Assembly: GCA_002413185.1 (NCBI GenBank)
Contig: DHWM01000121.1
Coordinates: 2,764-7,893 of the forward strand
Source: Actinobacteria bacterium UBA5182
Lineage (GTDB): Bacteria > Actinomycetota > UBA4738
Length of the DNA: 5,130 nucleotides
Reading direction: 5' to 3'
Shown: positions 1 through 5,130 of the stretch, piece by piece
Numbering within the stretch: position 1 is the first letter of the stretch
Layout: each line of letters begins with the position of its first letter
Made by a program: the position numbers and the translations under genes
The notes under the pieces: generated by a model
Databases searched by the model: none
What the model was told of the DNA's origin: nothing
The model's input: only the letters and a program-made list of their open reading frames with translations

Positions 1-1050
1 GTCCATACCGGCTCGACTTCGGCAACCGGAACCGTCACCAAACCCGACATCTACTACATGATGCTTGAGGAGTACGGCGGGCCGAAGGCGTTGAAGGACC
101 TGTTCGGGTTCGACAACCAGCCCTTCCTGGACTCATTGCGCGCCAGGGGTTTCTACGTGGTCGACCACCCCAGCACGAACTACCCGCACACGGCCATGTC
201 GCTGGCTTCGTCGCTGAACCTCCAGTACGTCCAGCAGCTGCTCCCGTCGGCTCCCTCCGGCGACTGGTCGCCGCTGTACGAGCTCATGAAGAACGACGAG
301 GTTCCAAGGTTGCTGAAGTCACGGGGCTACACGTACATCCACATGGGGTCGTGGTGGGGCCCCACCGCCTCCAACCCACAGGCCGACGTCAACATCAAGA
401 TGGCGGGTGCCCTGTCCGAATTCTCGTCGACCCTGATCGACACCACCGTGCTCCACCCCATCGCCGACGCGTTCTCCCCGCAGCTCAAGTTCGACCGGCG
501 CGAATACGTGCGTGTCCAGTTCGAGTTCGACCAACTGAGGAAGACCGTGAAGCTGGGCGGGCCGAAGTTCGTGTTCGCCCACATCCTGGTCCCACACGAG
601 CCCTACATCTTCGACGCGACCGGACGCTACGTGACCAGGACCGAGCGGGCCATGTTGACTCGCGAGCAGGCCTACATCGATCAGCTTCAGTTCGCCAATC
701 TGGAGGTCGAGAGAACTCTGGACGCGCTCCTCGCGCTCCCCGAGGAGCGTCGGCCGGTGATCGTGCTGCAGTCCGATGAGGGGCCGTTCACGGGACTCGA
801 CGACGAGGCCGTGGCCACCGATGGAGAGCTGGAGCAGCACTTCGGGATCCTGAACGCCTACTACTTCCCGCATGTGGCGAGGACAGGCCTGTATCCGACG
901 GTCACGCCGGTCAACTCGTTCCGACTGGTCTTCGACGACTACTTCGGCGCTGGCCTGCCGCTCCTTCCAGATCAGAACTATGTCTTCTTGGACCGCGAGC
1001 ACCTCTACACGTTCATCGACGTGACCGACCGGGTGCGGCCGCGGTCATGA
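1..1050 (+). CDS. Sulfatase-like hydrolase/transferase (alkaline phosphatase superfamily), 5' end outside window
   Basis: The frame is open from base 1, so the gene starts upstream; the ATG at 58 lies inside the conserved core and is not the start. The visible 349 residues begin with a short Ser/Thr-rich stretch, then KPDIYYMMLEEYGG, the first strand and metal-ligand region of the superfamily. Counting from the ATG at 58, TNYPHTAMSLASSLN follows, with Thr45 as likely nucleophile, then GSWWGPT (97-103), FVFAHILVPHEPY (171-183, with His175 and His180), QSDEGPF (238-244), LNAYYFP (265-271) and TPVNSFR (283-289). There is no C/S-x-P-x-R formylglycine motif, so it resembles LTA-synthase-like or phosphotransfer members more than true sulfatases. 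By family it should act outside the membrane on phospho- or sulfo-esters; the substrate is unknown. It overlaps the next gene, its paralogue, by 4 bp, implying translational coupling. Family assignment is firm; specific function is not. Confidence 0.88.
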   Translation, partial: VHTGSTSATGTVTKPDIYYMMLEEYGGPKALKDLFGFDNQPFLDSLRARGFYVVDHPSTNYPHTAMSLASSLNLQYVQQLLPSAPSGDWSPLYELMKNDEVPRLLKSRGYTYIHMGSWWGPTASNPQADVNIKMAGALSEFSSTLIDTTVLHPIADAFSPQLKFDRREYVRVQFEFDQLRKTVKLGGPKFVFAHILVPHEPYIFDATGRYVTRTERAMLTREQAYIDQLQFANLEVERTLDALLALPEERRPVIVLQSDEGPFTGLDDEAVATDGELEQHFGILNAYYFPHVARTGLYPTVTPVNSFRLVFDDYFGAGLPLLPDQNYVFLDREHLYTFIDVTDRVRPRS

Positions 1051-2231
1051 CGGCGGGACCGGTCCGTGCAAGGCTCGGGATCGCTCTGGCCCTGACGGCC
1101 CTCTTCCTCGGTCCGGCATGTCACCAGGGGCTGCACCTCCCGCCATCGGGTGGCCCCTCCCCCCTGGCGCCTGCGCAGCAGCGCGGACCGATGGTGCCAC
1201 CCCGGACCTTCGCAGGCGGCCCACTGCCGAACGTCTTCTTCATCGTCCTGGACGATCATGGTGGCCCCCGTTCGATAACCGATCTGCTCGGGTACGACCT
1301 CCAGCCGTTCCTCGGCGCTCTCCGACAGCGAGGGTTCTACGTCCCGGACCACCCGACGGCGAACTATCCGCGCAGCGCGCTCTCACTTGCCTCGATGCTG
1401 AACCTCGACTACGTCCAGGCCCTGCTCCCAACGCCCGGCGACCAGTCGAGTGAGGAACCGGCAGAGGGGCTGATTGAGCAGGCGAAGGTGCCAGACATTT
1501 TTCAGGCGAATGGGTACCGGTATGTCCACCTCGGCTCGTGGTGGAAGCCCACAAGAACCGACGCCCGCGCGGATGTCGAGCTCCGGATGCCCGGCCAGGC
1601 CTCCGCTGCACAGGCCCTGGGTGTCGAGCTCCCCGCCCCGACCGGCGACCTGCCCCTCGGGATCTTCCTATATCGGCGACAGGAGTACCCGGGCGCGCTG
1701 TGGCAGTTCGACCAGCTGGCGAAGCTCCGCGACGCTCCTCAGCCGACGTTCGTGTTCGCCCACATCCTGGCGCCCCACCGCCCCTACGTCTTCGATCAGC
1801 ACGGTCGTCTCGCCGGTCGGCCGGCGCCGACGCCGGAGGCGCTGGGCAGGGCCTACGTGGACGAGGTGCGGTTCGTCGACCAGAAGTTCCTGAAGCTGGT
1901 GGACGCATTGCTGAGCGGGCCCTCGGACCGCCGCCCGGTGATCATCCTGCAGTCCGACGAGGGTTTCTACGAAGCGTCGACTGGCGGGTCACAACCCTCG
2001 GACAAGGAAGTGGAACAGCATTTCGACACCGTCGCGGCGTATGAGCTTCCCGGCCTGAGCAGCACGGCGCTGTATCCGACGATGACGCCGGTCAACCTGT
2101 TCCGGGTCCTGTTCGACGACTACTTCGGCGCGGGCCTGCCGTTGCTCCCCGACCGGAACTACATCTTCCCTGGCACCAGGCACCTCTACACCTTCGTGGA
2201 CGTGACCCAGCAGGTCCGCAGACTGAGCTAG
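1047..2231 (+). CDS. Sulfatase-like hydrolase/transferase, probable lipoprotein, tandem paralogue of the preceding gene
   Basis: This complete 394-residue protein starts at an ATG inside an ATGA overlap with the stop of the upstream paralogue. No clear Shine-Dalgarno precedes it, which suits translational coupling. Residues 1-25 look like a signal peptide: Arg7 and Arg9, a hydrophobic run 10-21, then LGPAC with Cys25 as probable lipidated residue, although the lipobox is weak. A Pro-rich linker covers about 26-60. The catalytic core follows: VFFIVLDDHGG (63-73), ANYPRSALSLASMLN (105-119, Ser110 at the nucleophile position), GSWWKPT (163-169), FVFAHILAPHRPY (235-247, His239 and His244), QSDEGFY (302-308) and TPVNLFR (347-353). 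Compared with its neighbour, Ser replaces Thr at the nucleophile, and the mid-region and the segment around 323-336 are more divergent, so this looks like the derived copy. It probably acts on the outer face of the membrane. The substrate is unknown, and loss of activity cannot be excluded. Confidence 0.88.
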   Translation: MTAGPVRARLGIALALTALFLGPACHQGLHLPPSGGPSPLAPAQQRGPMVPPRTFAGGPLPNVFFIVLDDHGGPRSITDLLGYDLQPFLGALRQRGFYVPDHPTANYPRSALSLASMLNLDYVQALLPTPGDQSSEEPAEGLIEQAKVPDIFQANGYRYVHLGSWWKPTRTDARADVELRMPGQASAAQALGVELPAPTGDLPLGIFLYRRQEYPGALWQFDQLAKLRDAPQPTFVFAHILAPHRPYVFDQHGRLAGRPAPTPEALGRAYVDEVRFVDQKFLKLVDALLSGPSDRRPVIILQSDEGFYEASTGGSQPSDKEVEQHFDTVAAYELPGLSSTALYPTMTPVNLFRVLFDDYFGAGLPLLPDRNYIFPGTRHLYTFVDVTQQVRRLS

Positions 2232-2240
2232 GCCCGAACC

Positions 2241-2269
2241 GCGACCGCACCCATGTTGACGCGGTCCGC
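2241..2269. terminator. Imperfect hairpin between convergent genes, possible bidirectional terminator
   Basis: Bases 2241-2248 (GCGACCGC) pair with 2261-2269 (GCGGTCCGC) to give 8 bp with one bulged C and a 12-base loop. It lies in the 51-bp spacer between the stops of two convergent genes, where a shared terminator would be expected. No T-tract follows on either strand, so it is not a canonical intrinsic terminator, and GC-rich DNA forms such stems by chance. Confidence 0.3.
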
Positions 2270-2282
2270 ATCCGCCGCCGAA

Positions 2283-4217
2283 TCAGGAGGCCCGGCGGCT
2301 CACGTAATCGCGGATGACGAACTCCCCCAGCCCCTGGCCCGTGCCGGCCGTCTGGAAGACCCGGCCGTTGGTCAGCCGGGCCAGCCGCTCCATGAACCCC
2401 TGCAGCCCTGGCGTGTCCTCCAGCATGAAGACGTTGATCGTCACGCCGGCCTTGGACAGCCGCATCGCCTCCGAGAGCGTCTTCTGGATGGTCTCGGGGA
2501 CGGGCGGCCACGAGAAGAAGGCGTGATCGCCTTCCAGATGCGCGGTGGGCTCCCCGTCGGTGACCATGATGACCTGCTTCGTGGCTCTGGGGTGCTCGGA
2601 CAGCAGGCGCCCCGCCAGGTTGAAGGCGTGCTGCATGTTCGTCCCGTACACGCGCTCCCACCCGCTTGCCGCCAGATCCTCCGGCTGCATCCGCCGCGCA
2701 TAGTCGGAGAAACCGATCAGGTACAGGTGGTCCTGGGGATACCGCCCCTCGATCAGGGCGTGCAGCGCCAGCGCCATCTTCTTCGCCGGCACCCAGTGGC
2801 CCCGGAGCGGCATCGAGAACGACAGATCCAGCAGCAGCGCCGTGGCCGTCTCCGTGCGAGTCTCCGCCTCGACCAGCTCGAAGTCGTCGGGCCGGATCCG
2901 AGGATGGGCCGACGGCCCCTCCCTGACCACGGCGTTGAACACCGTGCGCTGGACGGCGATCTCCCCGCTGTCGCCGAACCGCCACGGCCGGGTCTGGCCG
3001 GTGGGCTCGGCCAGCCCACCGGCCTGTCGAGCGTCGTGGGCGCCCTCGCGGTCTCGCCGGAGCTGCTCGAACACCTTCACCAGGACGCGCTCCCCCAGCT
3101 TGCGGGCGCCCCTCGGGGTGACCTCCAGCCTCCCGCCGACGCGGGTCAGCAGGCCCGCCTGCTCCAGGGCCCGTTCGACCTCCTTCAGGCGCCGGATGTC
3201 CCGGACGGCGTCCTCCCCCAGCGTCCGGAGGAGCCGTTCCTCGTCGACGTCCTCCAGCGAAGCACCCGCGTAGTCGGCCCGCATCGATCGATCGAGGTCC
3301 TCGTAGTCCGAAAGGCGCTCCAGCGCGTCGACGGTTGCCTGCATCGGCATCGCGTCATCCCCGCCGGAGAGCGCCGGGTCGCCCCAGGGCATGTCCGGGA
3401 ACATCGCCGACAGCGACCCGGCCAAGCGGTCGACCTCGAAGGCCAGGTCCAGATCGTCCAGGACCTGGCGGGCCAGCGCCTCGAGCTCGGCCCGCTGCCC
3501 CGGTGACATGGACGCGAGAAGCCGGGACAGCGCGGCCATCCGCCGGGCCATCTGCTCGAGCAGCTCGTCCAGCGTCCGGGGGTTCTCCGGGAAGAGGTCG
3601 CCGAACCGCTCCATGAAGCCGGGGAAGCCGTAGGGCTCCCCCCGGTCGCGAGCCTCGATCATCGAGTTCAGCTCGGCCAGCATGTCCTTGAATCTCTGGA
3701 CCTCTTGGGGGGACATGTTCCGCATGCCCTCGGTCATATTCCGGAAGTAGGCGCCCATGACCTGTTCGCGGAGCCATTCCATCAGCTCGTCGAACTTGCG
3801 CTGTGCTTCGGGGTCGGCGAACCGATAGTCCTTCAGCTCGTTGATGGCCCCGGCGGGATCGGGCGGGAGCGAGTCCAGGAACTGCTCGGCCAGTCGCGCC
3901 GAGTCTTCGGCCCTGAACGACAGGGTGGTCCGTTCGGTCTCCAGGATCTCCTCGAGGCGCTCCTGGACCTCACGCAACGGGCCTTTCAGGTTGAGGCGTT
4001 CCTGCTCCCGCCGACTGGCCTCCCGGAGGCGCGCCCGGATGGCGTCGAGTCCGCTGAACCGCCCGCGCATCCCCTGCCGGAGCATCCTGGACAGGGCCTG
4101 GTCGGCACCCTCGCCCGACAGGAGCTCCTCCGCCATCTCCTCCAGCAGGTCACCCGCCGAGAGGTCCGGCCCCACCGGATCCTGCGTCCCGTCCCACCGC
4201 GAGTACCGGATGCGCAT
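2283..4217 (-). CDS. VWA domain-containing protein, actinobacterial Rv0959-like family
   Basis: This 644-residue cytoplasmic protein has no signal peptide or membrane segment. It starts with RYSRWDGTQDP (4-13), which fits the family's N-terminus and supports the ATG at 4217, although no strong Shine-Dalgarno is visible. Residues about 20-310 are helical and charged, with likely coiled coil around 56-95 and 216-270. Residues about 322-390 resemble a winged helix (GLLTRVGGRLEVTPRG). The C-terminal VWA domain spans about 455-640 with a complete MIDAS: DLSFS (Asp464, Ser466, Ser468), Thr526 in YGTNMQ and Asp554 in TDGEPTAH. These residues should bind a divalent cation and thus a protein ligand. 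In mycobacteria such a gene follows a magnesium-chelatase-like AAA+ ATPase gene (Rv0958), and the pair is presumed to act as a RavA-ViaA-like remodelling machine. Here no ATPase is adjacent; a small membrane-protein gene lies 34 bp upstream in the same direction. Family call is strong; cellular role is unknown. Confidence 0.92.
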   Translation of the reverse strand: MRIRYSRWDGTQDPVGPDLSAGDLLEEMAEELLSGEGADQALSRMLRQGMRGRFSGLDAIRARLREASRREQERLNLKGPLREVQERLEEILETERTTLSFRAEDSARLAEQFLDSLPPDPAGAINELKDYRFADPEAQRKFDELMEWLREQVMGAYFRNMTEGMRNMSPQEVQRFKDMLAELNSMIEARDRGEPYGFPGFMERFGDLFPENPRTLDELLEQMARRMAALSRLLASMSPGQRAELEALARQVLDDLDLAFEVDRLAGSLSAMFPDMPWGDPALSGGDDAMPMQATVDALERLSDYEDLDRSMRADYAGASLEDVDEERLLRTLGEDAVRDIRRLKEVERALEQAGLLTRVGGRLEVTPRGARKLGERVLVKVFEQLRRDREGAHDARQAGGLAEPTGQTRPWRFGDSGEIAVQRTVFNAVVREGPSAHPRIRPDDFELVEAETRTETATALLLDLSFSMPLRGHWVPAKKMALALHALIEGRYPQDHLYLIGFSDYARRMQPEDLAASGWERVYGTNMQHAFNLAGRLLSEHPRATKQVIMVTDGEPTAHLEGDHAFFSWPPVPETIQKTLSEAMRLSKAGVTINVFMLEDTPGLQGFMERLARLTNGRVFQTAGTGQGLGEFVIRDYVSRRAS

Positions 4218-4251
4218 GGGACGAGCGTACGCCGTTCTTCGGATCAGCCCT

Positions 4252-4659
4252 TCACGGAAGCCCCAGCCCGGTAGTCAGCGCCCGCAGCGTCAGGCCGAAC
4301 ACGAAGAACGACGCCACGGCGAAGACCTTCCACGTGTCCTCCTCCCGGTCGAGCCCGCGCGCCAGGACGTGGGCGACGATCAGCACGATTGCCGGGAACG
4401 CGGCGCCGTAGAGGTAGTGCAGGAGCGAGTCGGCCCGCTTGCCCAGGGCGAGCAGCGTGATCCCGGCGATCACCTGGAGCGTCAGCAGCACCTGAAGCAC
4501 GGCGAGGAGCCGCCAGAACCACGGGTTCGGCTCCCGCTTCAGGACGAACGCCCCTAGTCCCCACGCGAACATCGCGAACCACCCGGCCACCACCGCGAAC
4601 CCGATGACCGCGTGGACCTCGCAGGCGAAGGTGACGCAGGGAAGCGAGACCAGGACCAC
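4252..4659 (-). CDS. Small four-helix integral membrane protein of unknown function
   Basis: The frame encodes about 135 residues from the GTG at 4659 and is open back to another GTG at 4731 (159 residues). I prefer 4659: the first 14 codons of the longer form include six ending in A or T, whereas codons after 4659 are nearly all G/C-ending, and a plus-strand promoter occupies 4693-4722. Neither start has a good Shine-Dalgarno. Numbered from 4659, hydrophobic helices lie near 17-40, 48-72, 83-100 and 109-126. His16 opens helix 1, His81 sits in LHYLYG before helix 3, and His97 is in IVAHVLAR. Conserved-looking elements are EVHAVIGF, NPWFW and LHYLYGAAFP. Membrane-embedded histidines could bind haem or a metal, but no known cytochrome signature is complete, so this is speculation. 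The gene ends 34 bp before the VWA gene on the same strand, suggesting an operon. Confidence 0.72.
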   Translation of the reverse strand: MVLVSLPCVTFACEVHAVIGFAVVAGWFAMFAWGLGAFVLKREPNPWFWRLLAVLQVLLTLQVIAGITLLALGKRADSLLHYLYGAAFPAIVLIVAHVLARGLDREEDTWKVFAVASFFVFGLTLRALTTGLGLP

Positions 4660-4692
4660 GGCGAAGGAGCCTAGCAGCGGCGGGCCGAGACT

Positions 4693-4722
4693 TTGAGCAG
4701 GCGAGTCGGGCTGCGATAGACT
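4693..4722 (+). promoter_or_regulatory. Probable housekeeping-sigma promoter for the divergent membrane-protein gene
   Basis: TTGAGC at 4693-4698 and TAGACT at 4717-4722 are separated by 18 bp, matching the actinobacterial TTGAnn / TAnnnT pattern. Transcription would begin near 4729, leaving a leader of about 43 bases before the GTG at 4772, which is the first start codon in that frame. Base composition here is locally more AT-rich than the flanking coding DNA. Both hexamers are partial matches, so chance agreement is possible. Confidence 0.5.
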
Positions 4723-4760
4723 CCCGCGCACCGTTCGCGAGGGCGGGCGGCGCGCACTTC

Positions 4761-4769
4761 GGGGGGGAG
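4761..4769 (+). promoter_or_regulatory. Purine-rich ribosome binding site deciding the GTG start at 4772
   Basis: A run of seven G followed by AG ends two bases before the GTG. The GGGAG part is too close for ideal spacing, but the upstream G-run (4761-4765) can pair with the anti-Shine-Dalgarno at a six-base spacing using one G-U pair. It is the only purine-rich block upstream of this frame, and no earlier start codon exists in the frame back to the predicted promoter. Confidence 0.5.
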
Positions 4770-4771
4770 CC

Positions 4772-5130
4772 GTGATCCAGACACGTGCGATCGCATCCGC
4801 GCCTGCGGAGCGCGTGCTAGAGCGGCCGCGGTTCTCCTGGATCTACGGCGCTCGAACCGACCTCGTCATCGCTCTGTGCTGGGTCCCGATCTTCGCCTTC
4901 GCCCACGCCCTCTCCATCAGGCACGGCGCGGCCAACGACCACCTCCTGAACGATCTGTTCGGGGCGGCCTTCCTGCTGAGCCTGCTGCACCAGCCCCTGA
5001 CGCTGGCCCTCGTGTACGGGGACAAGAACCAGTTCGCGCTGCGCCGGAAGCTGTTCACGTGGAGCCCGGCGGTGGACGTTCCACTCATCGCGGTCGCGGT
5101 CCTGCTGCTCGCCTGGCGGGCCCGGCGGGC
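4772..5130 (+). CDS. N-terminal part of a multi-pass membrane protein of unknown function, 3' end outside window
   Basis: The frame from GTG 4772 stays open to the window end, giving 119 residues. Third positions are almost all G or C, and a promoter and G-rich ribosome binding site precede it. Residues 1-20 are a polar leader with no signal peptide. FSWIYGARTDL (21-31) leads into a hydrophobic segment at about 30-49 containing CWVP and ending near His45; a second lies at about 62-82 (LLSLLHQPLTLALVY) and a third at about 101-115. His73 in LLHQPLTL and the following YGDKNQFALRRKLFT loop look like a conserved motif between helices, and I have an impression of similar actinobacterial membrane proteins without assigned function. 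I do not recognise an enzyme family with confidence. The gene is divergent from the small membrane-protein gene at 4252-4659, so the two may share a regulatory region. Coding status is fairly sure; function is unknown. Confidence 0.75.
   Translation, partial: MIQTRAIASAPAERVLERPRFSWIYGARTDLVIALCWVPIFAFAHALSIRHGAANDHLLNDLFGAAFLLSLLHQPLTLALVYGDKNQFALRRKLFTWSPAVDVPLIAVAVLLLAWRARR

Noticed and set aside
319..1002. Minus-strand open frame of 227 codons antisense to the first sulfatase-like gene
   Set aside because: Composition is typical of a shadow frame and the plus strand carries all the family motifs.
1240..1908. Minus-strand open frame of 222 codons antisense to the second sulfatase-like gene
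   Set aside because: It is almost entirely Arg, Pro, Gly, Ala and Ser with no domain signal, opposite a well-supported coding frame.
1..2231. Classical sulfatases with a formylglycine modification site
   Set aside because: No C/S-x-P-x-R motif occurs in either protein; Thr or Ser in the NYP-x-T/S segment is the likely nucleophile.
3283..3295. Tandem ATCG repeat (ATCGATCGATCGA)
   Set aside because: It is only 13 bases long, lies inside the VWA coding frame and is explained by the codons for Leu-Asp-Arg-Ser-Met there.
2253..3506. A 417-codon plus-strand open frame antisense to the VWA gene
   Set aside because: It is rich in Arg, Pro, Gln and His with no recognisable domain or ribosome binding site. 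It lies opposite a gene with an intact MIDAS and family motifs. Long antisense frames are expected in DNA with this third-position GC bias.
3705..4557. Plus-strand frames antisense to the VWA N-terminus and the small membrane protein
   Set aside because: They cross the boundary between two real minus-strand genes, have low-complexity Arg/Pro/Ser composition, and show no motif.
4843..5088. Minus-strand open frame of 81 codons near the window end
   Set aside because: It is antisense to the GC3-rich plus-strand membrane-protein frame starting at 4772, which has a promoter, ribosome binding site and hydrophobic segments.

Overview
The window is high-GC bacterial DNA with almost exclusive G/C at third codon positions. 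The best lineage clue is the large minus-strand gene. Its layout (N-terminal motif RYSRWDGTQDP, long helical middle, C-terminal VWA domain with a TDGEPTAH signature) is that of the actinobacterial family represented by Mycobacterium tuberculosis Rv0959. I therefore infer an actinobacterium, probably an uncultured or non-model lineage. This rests on memory of the family, not on a search.

Layout. (1) Bases 1-2231, plus strand: two tandem paralogues of the alkaline-phosphatase-superfamily 'sulfatase-like hydrolase/transferase' group, joined by a 4-bp ATGA overlap. The first lacks its 5' end because of the window edge. The second is complete and starts with a probable lipoprotein signal peptide. 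(2) Bases 2232-2282: a short convergent spacer with an imperfect GC-rich hairpin. (3) Bases 2283-4217, minus strand: the VWA-domain protein with an intact MIDAS. (4) Bases 4252-4659, minus strand: a small four-helix membrane protein of unknown function, 34 bp upstream of the VWA gene and probably cotranscribed with it. (5) From 4772, plus strand: the beginning of a divergent gene for another multi-pass membrane protein, cut by the window end and preceded by an actinobacterial-type promoter (TTGAGC, 18 bp, TAGACT).

The two sulfatase-like proteins probably act outside the membrane on phospho- or sulfo-ester bonds of an envelope glycan or lipid; no substrate can be read from the sequence. The VWA protein probably works with a AAA+ ATPase of the magnesium-chelatase/MoxR type, but none is encoded beside it here. 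No gene-free stretch reaches 300 bases. I see no RNA genes, mobile elements, CRISPR arrays or integration sites. Nothing in the window amounts to convincing evidence of a new system. The most interesting points are the diverging tandem enzymes, the VWA gene separated from its usual ATPase partner, and the unassigned divergent membrane-protein pair.
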